Source: Methylomonas sp. (lineage in GTDB: Bacteria > Pseudomonadota > Gammaproteobacteria > Methylococcales > Methylomonadaceae). From it: DNA of 48,957 bases. The notes under the pieces are model-generated. The model saw only the letters and a list, made by a program, of their open reading frames with translations, searched no databases and was not told where the DNA came from. The translations under genes were made by a program, and so were the position numbers. The DNA lies in the NCBI RefSeq assembly GCF_023228165.1, contig NZ_JALOBS010000034.1, forward strand, positions 1-48,957. The letters run 5' to 3'. Below are positions 24,131-32,721 of the stretch, piece by piece. Position 1 is the stretch's first letter. The number at the start of each line of letters is the position of its first letter.

Positions 24131-24768
24131 GTTTCGATGTTATCTGTTTCGATTGCGACAGTACCTTAAGCAGGGTCGAAGGCATAGACGAACTGGCCAG
24201 ACGGCAGGGCAGCTTCGAGCAGGTCGCGGCCATGACCGATGCGGCCATGAACGGCGAGATGGCCTTGGAGGCGGTTTATGGCGAGCGGCTGGGGGTGATC
24301 AAACCCGACCAGGCCGCGATAGATTGGCTGGCGGATTTGTATATCGCCGAAATGGCCGAGGGTGTGGCGGAGACCATCAAAACGCTGCAGGATAACGGCA
24401 AACTTATTCACATCATCAGCGGCGGGTTGCGGCAGGCGATTTTACCGCTGGCGGCCTTGCTCGGTATTCCCGAAGAACACGTGCATGCGGTGGATGTGGT
24501 ATTTGACGAGCAGGGTCAATATGTGGATTTTGCCAGGCATTCGCCGTTGGCGGTCAGTGGCGGCAAGGCGCGTATTTGTCGGCGGCTGAGAATGCATCAT
24601 TCTTCCCTGGTAATGATAGGCGACGGTAAAACCGATCTGGAAGCCAAGCTGGCCGGTGCTTATATGATCGGCTTCGGCGGAGTGGTTATACGGCCGCTGG
24701 TGCAAGAACAAGCCGATCTGTTTTTAGCGGACACGTCGTTGACCGCAATATTGCCTTACGTGTTGTAA
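24127..24768 (+). CDS. serB: Phosphoserine phosphatase-like HAD protein
   Basis: A 213-residue HAD-family phosphatase. The nucleophile motif is FDCDSTLS (D9 and D11), followed by IDELA, typical of phosphoserine phosphatases; motif II is the S in HIISGGLRQ; motif III K is in SGGKARIC; and the acidic pair is in MIGDGKTDLEAK. It lacks the N-terminal ACT region of longer SerB proteins. The ATGA overlap with serA puts two serine-pathway steps under coupled translation. Another HAD substrate is possible but the context strongly favours phosphoserine. Confidence 0.92.
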   Translation: MSFDVICFDCDSTLSRVEGIDELARRQGSFEQVAAMTDAAMNGEMALEAVYGERLGVIKPDQAAIDWLADLYIAEMAEGVAETIKTLQDNGKLIHIISGGLRQAILPLAALLGIPEEHVHAVDVVFDEQGQYVDFARHSPLAVSGGKARICRRLRMHHSSLVMIGDGKTDLEAKLAGAYMIGFGGVVIRPLVQEQADLFLADTSLTAILPYVL

Positions 24769-24835
24769 GTTCTCTCGATAAGCCGGTTTGACAGTGATAG
24801 AATTCACAAATTTGAAAAAGTGTTAGAGAGAGAAC
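24769..24835 (+). promoter_or_regulatory. Complementary arms spanning the serB-yebC gap, including the yebC Shine-Dalgarno
   Basis: GTTCTCTC (24769-24776), directly after the serB stop codon, is the exact complement of GAGAGAAC (24828-24835), which contains the yebC ribosome-binding site. Pairing in a read-through mRNA would hide that site. It may be chance. Confidence 0.3.
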
Positions 24836-25591
24836 ATGGCAGGGCATAGTAAGTGGGCGAATATCAAGCACCGTAAAGGCGCGCAGGACGCCAAGCGCGG
24901 CAAGATTTTTACCAAGATGATACGGGAAATCACCGTGGCGGCAAAAAGCTCCGGCGGCGGCGATCCAACCAATAACCCCAGTCTGCGCACCGCGATCGAT
25001 AAGGCGCTGGCCGCCAACATGAAACGCGACACCATCGATAACACCATCAAAAAGGCCATCGGTGCCTTGGACGGTGTTAATTACGAAGAAGTCCGTTACG
25101 AAGGTTACGGCCCGGGCGGTACCGCCGTGATGGTGAATTGCCTGACCGATAACCGGAATCGTACCGTGGCGGATGTGCGCCATGCGTTTTCCAAGCACGG
25201 CGGTAATTTGGGTACCGATGGTTCGGTAGCCTATCTGTTTCGTAAGGTCGGTATTCTCAGCTTTAACAACGAAGTTGACGAAGACGCCGTAATGGAAACG
25301 GCGCTGGAAGCCGGCGCGGACGACATCGTGAGCAACGATGATGGTTCCGTTGACGTGTTTACGGCTCCCGAAGATTATATGAACGTCAAGGAAGCCTTGA
25401 TAGCGGCCGGCTTTGAGCCGGAAAATGCCGAAATTACCATGCATGCCGACACCAAAACCGAATTGGATGCCGAAGCCGCGGAAAAAATGATGAAGTTAAT
25501 CGATAGGCTGGAAGACCTGGATGACGTGCAAGACGTGTATTCCAATGCCGATATCAGCGACGACATCATGGATGCCATGGATAATGCTTAA
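24836..25591 (+). CDS. yebC: YebC/TACO1-family protein
   Basis: The 251-residue protein starts MAGHSKWANIKHRKGAQDAK, the hallmark of the family, and carries GPGGTAVMVNCLTDN in the middle. YebC proteins were long listed as transcription regulators; more recent work ties members to relief of ribosome stalling at proline-rich stretches. It lies just before ruvC, the common arrangement in proteobacteria. The ribosome-binding site GAGAGAG is strong, but is partly complementary to sequence upstream. Confidence 0.96.
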   Translation: MAGHSKWANIKHRKGAQDAKRGKIFTKMIREITVAAKSSGGGDPTNNPSLRTAIDKALAANMKRDTIDNTIKKAIGALDGVNYEEVRYEGYGPGGTAVMVNCLTDNRNRTVADVRHAFSKHGGNLGTDGSVAYLFRKVGILSFNNEVDEDAVMETALEAGADDIVSNDDGSVDVFTAPEDYMNVKEALIAAGFEPENAEITMHADTKTELDAEAAEKMMKLIDRLEDLDDVQDVYSNADISDDIMDAMDNA

Positions 25592-25624
25592 TCCGACTGT
25601 TATTGAATAGAGATTACTAAACCA

Positions 25625-26122
25625 TTGTCGAGAATTCTTGGGATTGATCCCGGTTCGCGTATTACCGGTTACGGCGTGGTGGAAATCACGCCGCGCGGGG
25701 TTCGCTATGTCGCCAGCGGTTGCATACGGATACAGGCCGAGGCGTTTCCGGCCAGGCTCAAGCAAATCTTCGATGGCGTGACTCAGATCATCGAGCTTTA
25801 TCAGCCTGTGCAAATGGCCATCGAACAGGTCTTCATGCACAAAAATGCCGATTCGGCGCTGAAATTGGGGCAGGCGCGCGGCGCTGCCATTTGCGCGACC
25901 TTAAATCAGGATTTGCCGGTATTCGAGTATGCGGCCCGCCAGGTCAAGCAAGCTTTGGTCGGCAAGGGTAATGCCGAAAAACAACAAGTTCAGCACATGG
26001 TGAAAATTCTGTTGGGTATTCAAGGTGCGATGCAGATCGATGCCAGTGATGCCTTGGCGATTGGTTTGTGCCATCATCATTACCAACAAACAGCGCAGCG
26101 CATACAAAAGGCGGTATCGTGA
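25625..26122 (+). CDS. ruvC: Holliday junction resolvase RuvC
   Basis: RuvC cuts Holliday junctions at the end of homologous recombination. The 165-residue protein has the expected RNase H-like acidic set: D8 in LGIDPGS, E in MAIEQVF and D in QIDASDALAIG. It appears to start with TTG at 25625, since the conserved N-terminus (SRILGIDPGS) begins immediately and no ATG or GTG is available; the ribosome site is weak. It overlaps ruvA by GTGA. Confidence 0.95.
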   Translation: MSRILGIDPGSRITGYGVVEITPRGVRYVASGCIRIQAEAFPARLKQIFDGVTQIIELYQPVQMAIEQVFMHKNADSALKLGQARGAAICATLNQDLPVFEYAARQVKQALVGKGNAEKQQVQHMVKILLGIQGAMQIDASDALAIGLCHHHYQQTAQRIQKAVS

Positions 26123-26721
26123 TCGGTTTTTTACGCGGCAAATTGATTCAAAAAACCCCGCCGCAACTGGTGCTGGACGTGCGGGGCGTGGGTTACGAAG
26201 TCGAAGCGCCCATGACCACCTTCTACGACCTGCCGGCCCTGGGGCAAGAAGTCAAGCTGCATACCCATCTGGTGGTGCGCGAAGATGCGCACATCCTGTT
26301 CGGCTTCGCCAGCGAAACCGAACGCATGTTGTTTAGAACCCTGATCAAAGTCAATGGCGTTGGCCCCAAGCTGGCGCTGACTATTTTATCCGGGCAGAGC
26401 GTGGCGGAGTTTTACCGCTGTGTGGACGATAACGATGTTAAAGCCTTGGTGAGATTGCCGGGTGTCGGCCAAAAAACCGCCGAACGGCTGATTATCGAAA
26501 TGCGCGGCCGTTTGCCGGCTTTGAATGATGCAAGCCTGGAGCCGGGACCTAATCAGACGCCGGCAACTTTGGGTAGCAGCCCTAAGCAGGAAGCCATTAC
26601 CGCCTTGTGCGCATTGGGTTATAAGCCGCAGGACGCGGCCAGAATGGTACAAACCATCGCCGCCGAGGATAAAAGTTGCGAGGATATTATCCGTCAGGCG
26701 TTACGGGGCACCATTAAATGA
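26119..26721 (+). CDS. ruvA: Holliday junction DNA helicase subunit RuvA
   Basis: RuvA binds the four-way junction and loads RuvB rings. The 200-residue protein starts with GTG (IGFLRGKLIQK), overlapping the ruvC stop codon by 4 bp. It has the N-terminal OB-like domain, the two helix-hairpin-helix motifs (VNGVGPKLAL and LPGVGQKTAERL), and a C-terminal RuvB-contacting helix bundle (ALGYKPQDAARMV). A longer in-frame reading from 26068 is inside ruvC and rejected. Confidence 0.96.
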   Translation: MIGFLRGKLIQKTPPQLVLDVRGVGYEVEAPMTTFYDLPALGQEVKLHTHLVVREDAHILFGFASETERMLFRTLIKVNGVGPKLALTILSGQSVAEFYRCVDDNDVKALVRLPGVGQKTAERLIIEMRGRLPALNDASLEPGPNQTPATLGSSPKQEAITALCALGYKPQDAARMVQTIAAEDKSCEDIIRQALRGTIK

Positions 26722-27755
26722 TAGAAAGCGATCGTTTGATCACTGCGCAAGTCGGCAATGACGAAGAGCGTTTGGACAGGGCTATTCGCCCCAAGCGCTT
26801 GAAGGATTATATCGGCCAGAAAGAGTTGTGCCTGCAAATGGAAATCTTTATTCAGGCGGCGGTGAGCCGCTCCGAGGCTTTGGATCATGTGCTGATCTTC
26901 GGTCCGCCGGGGTTGGGCAAAACGACCTTGGCCAATATCGTCGCCGCGGAGATGAATGTCAGCATTCGTCAGACCTCGGGACCCGTGCTGGATAAGGCTG
27001 GAGATTTGGCCGCATTACTGACCAATTTACAGCCCCACGACGTTTTATTCATTGATGAAATCCATAGGCTCAGCCCAGCGGTTGAAGAAGTGTTATATCC
27101 TGCTATGGAAGACTACCAGATTGATATTATAATAGGCGAAGGCCCCGCCGCCCGTTCGATCAAGCTGGATTTGCCGCCTTTTACGCTGGTTGGCGCAACC
27201 ACTCGCGCCGGGTTGCTGACCTCGCCGTTGCGCGACCGGTTCGGCATCGTCCAGCGCCTGGAGTTTTACAGCATAGAAGAGTTAGCCAGTATCGTTAGCC
27301 GCTCGGCGAAACTGTTGGGGATAACCATGGATAGCGGTGGCGGCGATGAAATTGCCTGCCGATCCAGAGGGACGCCGCGTATCGCCAACCGTTTATTGCG
27401 CCGGGTACGCGATTTTGCGGAAGTGAAGGGCAACGGAACCATCAACCGGGATATCGCCCAGCAAGCCTTGGAAATGCTGAAAATCGACCAACACGGCTTC
27501 GATATGTTGGATCGCAAGTTGCTTATGGCCATGATCGAACATTTTCAGGGTGGCCCGGTCGGCTTGGATACTTTGGCCGCAGTGATTAGCGAGGAGCGTG
27601 GTACCGTGGAAGATGTGCTGGAACCTTATCTTTTACAGCAAGGATTTATTATGCGCACTCCGCGTGGGCGGATTGTGACGCATAAGGCGTATAGCCATTT
27701 CGGTTTACAGCCTCCCAAGCAGCAGCTCGGCAGTGCTGATATTTTTGATAGTTAA
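26718..27755 (+). CDS. ruvB: Holliday junction DNA helicase ATPase RuvB
   Basis: RuvB is the hexameric motor that drives branch migration with RuvA. The 345-residue protein has Walker A GPPGLGKTT, Walker B LFIDEIHRL, sensor 1 GATTRAG and the arginine finger region RDRFG, followed by the C-terminal winged helix (RTPRGRIVT). ATGA overlap with ruvA completes a tight ruvCAB operon. Confidence 0.98.
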   Translation: MIESDRLITAQVGNDEERLDRAIRPKRLKDYIGQKELCLQMEIFIQAAVSRSEALDHVLIFGPPGLGKTTLANIVAAEMNVSIRQTSGPVLDKAGDLAALLTNLQPHDVLFIDEIHRLSPAVEEVLYPAMEDYQIDIIIGEGPAARSIKLDLPPFTLVGATTRAGLLTSPLRDRFGIVQRLEFYSIEELASIVSRSAKLLGITMDSGGGDEIACRSRGTPRIANRLLRRVRDFAEVKGNGTINRDIAQQALEMLKIDQHGFDMLDRKLLMAMIEHFQGGPVGLDTLAAVISEERGTVEDVLEPYLLQQGFIMRTPRGRIVTHKAYSHFGLQPPKQQLGSADIFDS

Positions 27756-27773
27756 TGAGTCGTTAAGGGGCGG

Positions 27774-28169
27774 ATGAAACAATTTAGCTGGCCGGTCAGG
27801 GTTTATTATGAGGACACCGATGCCGGTGGCGTAGTGTTTTATGCCAATTACCTGAAGTTTTTTGAACGGGCCAGAACAGAGATGCTACGCAGTTACGGTT
27901 TCGAACAAGATCAGCTGATTGCACGGGACAATGTGATTTTTGTGGTGCGTTCGGTCAGCATTGACTATTTGAAACCGGCTCGATTCAACGAACAAATTCT
28001 TGTTAATGCAAAAATCATTGAGCATAAAAAAACCAGTCTTACGTTTGAGCAAACCATTACTCGTCAACATGATGTGTTATGCAACGGTAAAGTACGCATA
28101 GCCTGCCTAGATGCGCAAAGCATGAAACCCAAACTTATCCCTATTGCCATTTTGGAGCAATTAACTTAG
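27774..28169 (+). CDS. ybgC: YbgC acyl-CoA thioesterase of the Tol-Pal cluster
   Basis: A 131-residue hot-dog-fold thioesterase. The motif YYEDTDAGGVVFYANYLKFFERAR holds the catalytic Asp and the family signature. YbgC proteins hydrolyse short acyl-CoA thioesters and have been linked to phospholipid metabolism at the inner membrane. The tolQ start follows the stop codon immediately, and ruvB ends 18 bp upstream, so transcription may continue from ruv. Confidence 0.93.
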   Translation: MKQFSWPVRVYYEDTDAGGVVFYANYLKFFERARTEMLRSYGFEQDQLIARDNVIFVVRSVSIDYLKPARFNEQILVNAKIIEHKKTSLTFEQTITRQHDVLCNGKVRIACLDAQSMKPKLIPIAILEQLT

Positions 28170-28847
28170 ATGAACACCGATTTATCCATCTTGCACCTGG
28201 TCAAAGAAGCCAGTTTTGTTGTTCAATTCGTGATGTTTATTTTGCTGTCGGCTTCGGTCGCCTCATGGACATTTATCTTTACCAAGCGTAAGGAGCTCAG
28301 TCAGGCAATTTCGATTACCGAAGATTTTGAGGACGAATTCTGGTCGGGTGTCGGGTTGGCCGAGTTGTACAAAAAAATGGCCAGCGATCGGTTCGAGCCG
28401 GAAGGTATCGAAAAAATTTTCCTGGCGGGTTACCGGGAGTTTGCCCGGATGCGTCAGAAAGGAGAGGTCGAGCCGGCGGTGCAGGTAGAAAGCGCGCAGC
28501 GGGCCATGCGCATCGAGTTGGCGCGGGAACTGGACAGGCTGGATGAAACCCTGCCGTTTCTGGCCACGGTCGGCTCCACCAGTCCTTATATCGGTTTGTT
28601 CGGCACGGTATGGGGCATCATGAATTCGTTTCGGGCTCTGGGTGAAATTAAAAACGCCACCTTGGCCAATGTCGCACCGGGTATTTCCGAGGCGCTGATT
28701 GCGACGGCGATCGGTTTGTTTGCGGCTATTCCGGCGGTTATCGCTTACAACCGATTTTCCACCCGGCTGGACAGATTGGCGGGCCGCTACGAACTTTTTA
28801 TCGACGAATTCGTGGTTCTTTTACAAAGACAGGCGCACAGTAAATGA
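28170..28847 (+). CDS. tolQ: TolQ, inner-membrane motor subunit
   Basis: TolQ forms a pentameric proton channel around TolR, converting proton flow into force on TolA for outer-membrane constriction at division. The 225-residue protein has the three expected membrane segments (about 18-38, 130-155 and 165-190) and the MotA/TolQ/ExbB core with LPFLATVGSTSPYIGLFGTVWG. It overlaps tolR by ATGA. Confidence 0.97.
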   Translation: MNTDLSILHLVKEASFVVQFVMFILLSASVASWTFIFTKRKELSQAISITEDFEDEFWSGVGLAELYKKMASDRFEPEGIEKIFLAGYREFARMRQKGEVEPAVQVESAQRAMRIELARELDRLDETLPFLATVGSTSPYIGLFGTVWGIMNSFRALGEIKNATLANVAPGISEALIATAIGLFAAIPAVIAYNRFSTRLDRLAGRYELFIDEFVVLLQRQAHSK

Positions 28848-29287
28848 ACGTAGGCGGCAGTAACCGGAGATCCCGCAAACGTCGCGGCCCCATGGCGGAG
28901 ATTAACGTCGTTCCCTATATCGACGTCACCTTCGTCTTGTTAATGATTTTTATGATCACCGCCCCCTTGGTGCAAACCGGGGTGGATGTGGATTTACCGC
29001 AGGCCGAAGCGGCGGCCGTGGACTTAAAAGACGAACCGCCGGTGATTGTGTCGATCAAGCATGACGGCAGTTTCTTTATTGATATCGGCGACCGGCAGGA
29101 TGAGCCGGTCGATGAACAGACCTTGTATACCCGGGTTGCCGCGGTGTTTCGCAATAATCCGCGGGCGCAAATCTATGTGCGCGGGGATCATTTGGTCGAA
29201 TACGGCAAAATCGTCACCGTCATGGTAGCGCTGAAAGCGGCGGGCGCACCTAAGGTGGGCCTAATGACAACGCCGCCCGAGAATTAA
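28844..29287 (+). CDS. tolR: TolR, inner-membrane motor subunit
   Basis: The 147-residue ExbD/TolR protein has a short basic N-terminus, one membrane helix with the essential proton-carrying Asp in VVPYIDVTFVLLMIFMI, and a periplasmic domain that can bind peptidoglycan. It works with TolQ and is translationally coupled to it. tolA follows 13 bp later. Confidence 0.97.
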   Translation: MNVGGSNRRSRKRRGPMAEINVVPYIDVTFVLLMIFMITAPLVQTGVDVDLPQAEAAAVDLKDEPPVIVSIKHDGSFFIDIGDRQDEPVDEQTLYTRVAAVFRNNPRAQIYVRGDHLVEYGKIVTVMVALKAAGAPKVGLMTTPPEN

Positions 29288-29300
29288 TATCACTACTCAG

Positions 29301-30785
29301 ATGCGGAAATTTAGAATTTCTCTTGCATTGGCATTGGCATTGCATGTTGCCATACTGTTGATGTTTGGTTTTAGTTTTACGCCCGATCCGGACATGGTTA
29401 AAGTCGAGCCTTTACCGGAGATCGTGGAAGCCACTATTCTTGATGATACGCAGATTCAGGCCGAAGCCGATAGATTGAAACAGACTGAAGAAGATAAGCG
29501 CCAAGCTGAAATACAGCATCAGCAACAGTTGGAAAACGCGCGCAAATCCGAGCAGCAACTGTTAGAGCAAGCCAAAAAGCAGCGGCTGCAGGAAGAGAAA
29601 AAAGCGCAGGAAGCGGCCGAAAAACTAAAGCAACAAGCTTTGGATGAGCAGAAAAAACGTGAGCAGCTGGAAGCAAGCCGCAAGGAAGAAGAGCGCAAAC
29701 TGCAAGAAGCCAAGGAAAATCGTCTGCAGGAAGAGAAAAAAGCCCAGGCAGCGGCTGAAAAACAAAAACAGCTGGAGGCTGAAAAGCAGGTCCAGGATAA
29801 AAAACAGCGGGAAATAAAGGCTGCCGAGGCCAAGGCGAAAGCGGAAAAAGAAAAACAAAGCACTGCGGAAAAGGCCAAGGCCGAGCAGGAAAAGAAAATT
29901 AACGAACAAAAAGCCAAGGCTGAAGCCGAAAAACAAGCGGTCATGGCTGCGGAAAAAGCCAAACAGGTTGCCGAGGCCAAAGCCAACGCCAAAGCAGAGA
30001 AAGACAAACAATTGACGGCCGAAAAGGCCAAACAGGAAGCGGCCCAGAAACTTGAAAAGGAGCGTCAAGCGAAAGCCGCCGCTGAAACCGCGGCCAAAGC
30101 CAAAGCAGAGAAAGATAAGCAGGATGCCGTGGCCAAAGCCAGAGCAGAACAAGATAAACAAGCCGCGGAAGCTAAGGCTAAAGCGGAAAAGGAAAAGCAG
30201 TTAGCTGCGGAAAAGGCCGAAAAGGACCGTCAAGCGAAATTAGCGGCGGAAAAAGCCGAGAAAGAAAAGCAAGCCGCCGAAGCTGCCGCCAAGGCGAAAG
30301 CGGCGGCGGAAGCCAAAGCGGAAGCGGAGGCTAAAGCGAAGGCCGAGGCGGAAGCTAAGGCAAAAGCGGAAAAAGACCGTTTGGCCGCCGAGGCGGCAGC
30401 CAGGGCAAAAGCCGAACAAGAAAGGCAGGCCGCGGAAGCTGCGGCGGCCGCTAAAGCAGAGCAAGAAAGACAAGCCGCCGCAGCCAAGGCTGAAGCGGAC
30501 AAACAAGCCAGTTTGGCGGCGCAACAAGCCATTATGCGTAAGGTCGAAGGCGCCTGGACTCGTCCCATGACGGCAACGGAAGGCTTGAAATGTACGATTC
30601 AGGTAAAATTACTGGCCAGCGGGGAAGTGATGGACGCTGTTGTGGTGAGCGGCAGTGGCGATGCGGTTTTTGATCGGTCGGCGGAAAATGCGGTCAGAAA
30701 AGCCTCTCCTCTACCTGTGCCGCAAGACCGGGAATTGTTTAATCAAAAATTTAGAGTTTTTGCCTTTGTATTTAAACCGGAATAA
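29301..30785 (+). CDS. tolA: TolA, envelope-spanning protein
   Basis: TolA links the TolQR motor to TolB and Pal across the periplasm. The 494-residue protein is longer than the 421 of E. coli. An N-terminal membrane helix (about 7-26) is followed by a very long Lys/Ala/Glu/Gln-rich helix (about 50-410) made of repeated A-K-A-E-x type units. The C-terminal globular domain begins near WTRPM and includes the KCTIQVKLL strand. The repeats make this stretch prone to length change between strains. Confidence 0.95.
   Translation: MRKFRISLALALALHVAILLMFGFSFTPDPDMVKVEPLPEIVEATILDDTQIQAEADRLKQTEEDKRQAEIQHQQQLENARKSEQQLLEQAKKQRLQEEKKAQEAAEKLKQQALDEQKKREQLEASRKEEERKLQEAKENRLQEEKKAQAAAEKQKQLEAEKQVQDKKQREIKAAEAKAKAEKEKQSTAEKAKAEQEKKINEQKAKAEAEKQAVMAAEKAKQVAEAKANAKAEKDKQLTAEKAKQEAAQKLEKERQAKAAAETAAKAKAEKDKQDAVAKARAEQDKQAAEAKAKAEKEKQLAAEKAEKDRQAKLAAEKAEKEKQAAEAAAKAKAAAEAKAEAEAKAKAEAEAKAKAEKDRLAAEAAARAKAEQERQAAEAAAAAKAEQERQAAAAKAEADKQASLAAQQAIMRKVEGAWTRPMTATEGLKCTIQVKLLASGEVMDAVVVSGSGDAVFDRSAENAVRKASPLPVPQDRELFNQKFRVFAFVFKPE
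29500..30530 (+). repeat. Degenerate tandem coding repeats of TolA domain II
   Basis: About 1 kb of GCN/AAR/GAR-rich codons encodes repeated AKAEKEKQ, AEAAAKAKAE and AEQERQAA units. The most regular part is at 30280-30490. Long false reading frames appear on the opposite strand because of the codon bias and are not genes. Confidence 0.75.
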
Positions 30786-30803
30786 TTAATACGGAAACAC
30801 AAT

Positions 30804-32087
30804 ATGAGTTTAGTAACAAAAACGTTCTGCTTTGGCTTATTGGCTGCGCTGTTATCGGTAGCCCAAGCGGAAGGATTGACCATTGAAATTACCAAAGGCT
30901 CGCAAACCGCAGTGCCGATTGCGATTGTGCCGTTCGCTCAACAAGGCGCGGCCGGCAATGTCAAGCTGACCGATGTGATCAATTCGGATCTGGCCGGCAG
31001 CGGTTTTTTTAAAACCCTGGCCGAGGAAGATATGCTCACCCGGCCTAGCGAGCCGGAGAAGGTGAATTTTCGAGATTGGCAAGTGCTTGGTCAGGATTAT
31101 ATGGTGATCGGGCAGGTGGTTGGCAATGGCGGCAGTTTTAACATCCAGTTTCATTTGTTCAATGTGCATAACGGCCAATTATTGATGGGCTATAAGCTGA
31201 CCGTGGGTGGTAACGAACTGCGTCGCGCAGCCCATCATATCAGCGACCTGATTTACGAAAAACTGACCGGCCGGAAGGGTGCGTTCAACACCCGCATTGC
31301 TTATGTCACCAGCGCGGCTAGAGGCGGCGGCAAGCAATACATGTTGCAAGTGGCCGATGCGGACGGGTATAACCCCAGAACCATCGCCGAGTCGCCGGAG
31401 CCCATTATGGCCCCGGCCTGGTCTCCCGACGGGTCGAAAATTGCGTATGTTTCGTTTCATACCAAGCGCTCGGAAATATTTGTACAAACCCTGGCGACAG
31501 GTCAGCGGCAAAGCGTTTCTTCGTATCCCGGAATTAACGGCGCCCCGGCCTTTTCGCCGGACGGCAACCGCTTAGCCATTACCTTGTCAAAAGATGGTAG
31601 CCCTGACATATATGTGTTAAATCTTGCCAATCGGAATTTGACCCGCTTGACTTCCGGTTTATCCATCGATACCGAACCGTCTTGGTCGCCGGATGGCAGC
31701 AGCATTGTGTTTACTTCCGATCAAGGCGGCAAGCCGCAGTTGTATCTGATTCCAAGTGCCGGCGGCAGAGCGACCCGTCTGACGTTTCAAGGCGATTACA
31801 ATGCCAGGGGCCGTTTTTCCGCGGATGGCAGAAGTCTGGCCATGGTTAACGGAAACGGCGGCCGATACCGGATTGCGATGATGGATATGGCATCCCGTAC
31901 CGTTAACGTGTTAAGTGATGGCAATCTGGATGAATCGCCCAGTTTTGCGCCTAACGGCAGTATGATTCTGTTTTCGGCAAACAAAGGCGGCAGATCCGTG
32001 TTATCGGTGGTTTCCACCGATGGCGCCATGCAGCAAAAACTGGACTTTCAAAGTGGCGGCGTGCGAGAGCCAGCCTGGGCACCTTAA
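30804..32087 (+). CDS. tolB: TolB, periplasmic beta-propeller protein
   Basis: The 427-residue protein has an N-terminal signal peptide (cleavage near VAQAEG), a TolB N-terminal domain (about 23-165), and a C-terminal six-bladed propeller. The repeats are visible as APAWSPDGSKIAYVS, APAFSPDGNRLAIT, EPSWSPDGSSIVFTS and ESPSFAPNGSMILFS. TolB moves between TolA and Pal and frees Pal to bind peptidoglycan at division sites. Confidence 0.97.
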   Translation: MSLVTKTFCFGLLAALLSVAQAEGLTIEITKGSQTAVPIAIVPFAQQGAAGNVKLTDVINSDLAGSGFFKTLAEEDMLTRPSEPEKVNFRDWQVLGQDYMVIGQVVGNGGSFNIQFHLFNVHNGQLLMGYKLTVGGNELRRAAHHISDLIYEKLTGRKGAFNTRIAYVTSAARGGGKQYMLQVADADGYNPRTIAESPEPIMAPAWSPDGSKIAYVSFHTKRSEIFVQTLATGQRQSVSSYPGINGAPAFSPDGNRLAITLSKDGSPDIYVLNLANRNLTRLTSGLSIDTEPSWSPDGSSIVFTSDQGGKPQLYLIPSAGGRATRLTFQGDYNARGRFSADGRSLAMVNGNGGRYRIAMMDMASRTVNVLSDGNLDESPSFAPNGSMILFSANKGGRSVLSVVSTDGAMQQKLDFQSGGVREPAWAP

Positions 32088-32139
32088 AAGCCAAAAACTA
32101 ATTTTTTTCGTTTGAACTTTAAAATCTTGGAGATGATGT

Positions 32140-32721
32140 ATGAAATTGAATAAAGCCCATTTGGTGTTAGCTATGATGGCTGTATTGGCGACCGGTTGCA
32201 GCTCGACCGAAGAAGAAGGCAGTTTGACGGATGGCAGCCAAAGCGGTGCCGATGCCTCAACCAGCGGCTACAACGATGGTTCCATGGCCGGCAGCCAATT
32301 CGGTTCCGGCGATGGCTATAATTCCGGTTCCGGCTACGGTTCCGGCTCAGGATCGAATTTGGGCCCGGAATTCAGCGACCCTAACAATCCATTGTCCAAA
32401 CAAGTGATTTACTTCGAACTGGACAGTAGTCAGGTTAAGCAGGATTATGTGCCGGTGGTTGCGGCTCACGCTCAGTATTTGGCATCTCATCCAAATCAAC
32501 ATGTAATTTTGTCTGGCCATGCCGACGAAAGAGGGTCTAGCGAATATAACATCGCCTTAGGCGAACAACGGGCAAAATCGGTGGAGCGGATGATGCGTTC
32601 GCAAGGTGTGACCACGGGTCAATTGGAAGTGGTGAGCTACGGCGAGGAAAAACCCGCTGTTTCCGGTCACGACGAATCCGCGTGGCAATTGAACCGTCGA
32701 GTAGAAGTAGGCTATCAATGA
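32140..32721 (+). CDS. pal: Pal, peptidoglycan-associated lipoprotein
   Basis: A 193-residue outer-membrane lipoprotein. The signal peptide ends in a lipobox LATGCS, with Cys20 as the lipid anchor. A Gly/Ser/Asp-rich linker (about 25-85) is longer than in E. coli. The OmpA-like domain has VILSGHADERGSSEYNIALG and RAKSVERMM, which bind peptidoglycan. Its stop codon overlaps the cpoB start. Confidence 0.97.
   Translation: MKLNKAHLVLAMMAVLATGCSSTEEEGSLTDGSQSGADASTSGYNDGSMAGSQFGSGDGYNSGSGYGSGSGSNLGPEFSDPNNPLSKQVIYFELDSSQVKQDYVPVVAAHAQYLASHPNQHVILSGHADERGSSEYNIALGEQRAKSVERMMRSQGVTTGQLEVVSYGEEKPAVSGHDESAWQLNRRVEVGYQ

Noticed and set aside
29519..30568. Long antisense frames opposite tolA rich in Ser, Phe, Leu and Cys
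   Set aside because: They arise from the biased Ala/Lys/Glu codons of the TolA helix; no start or regulatory signals.
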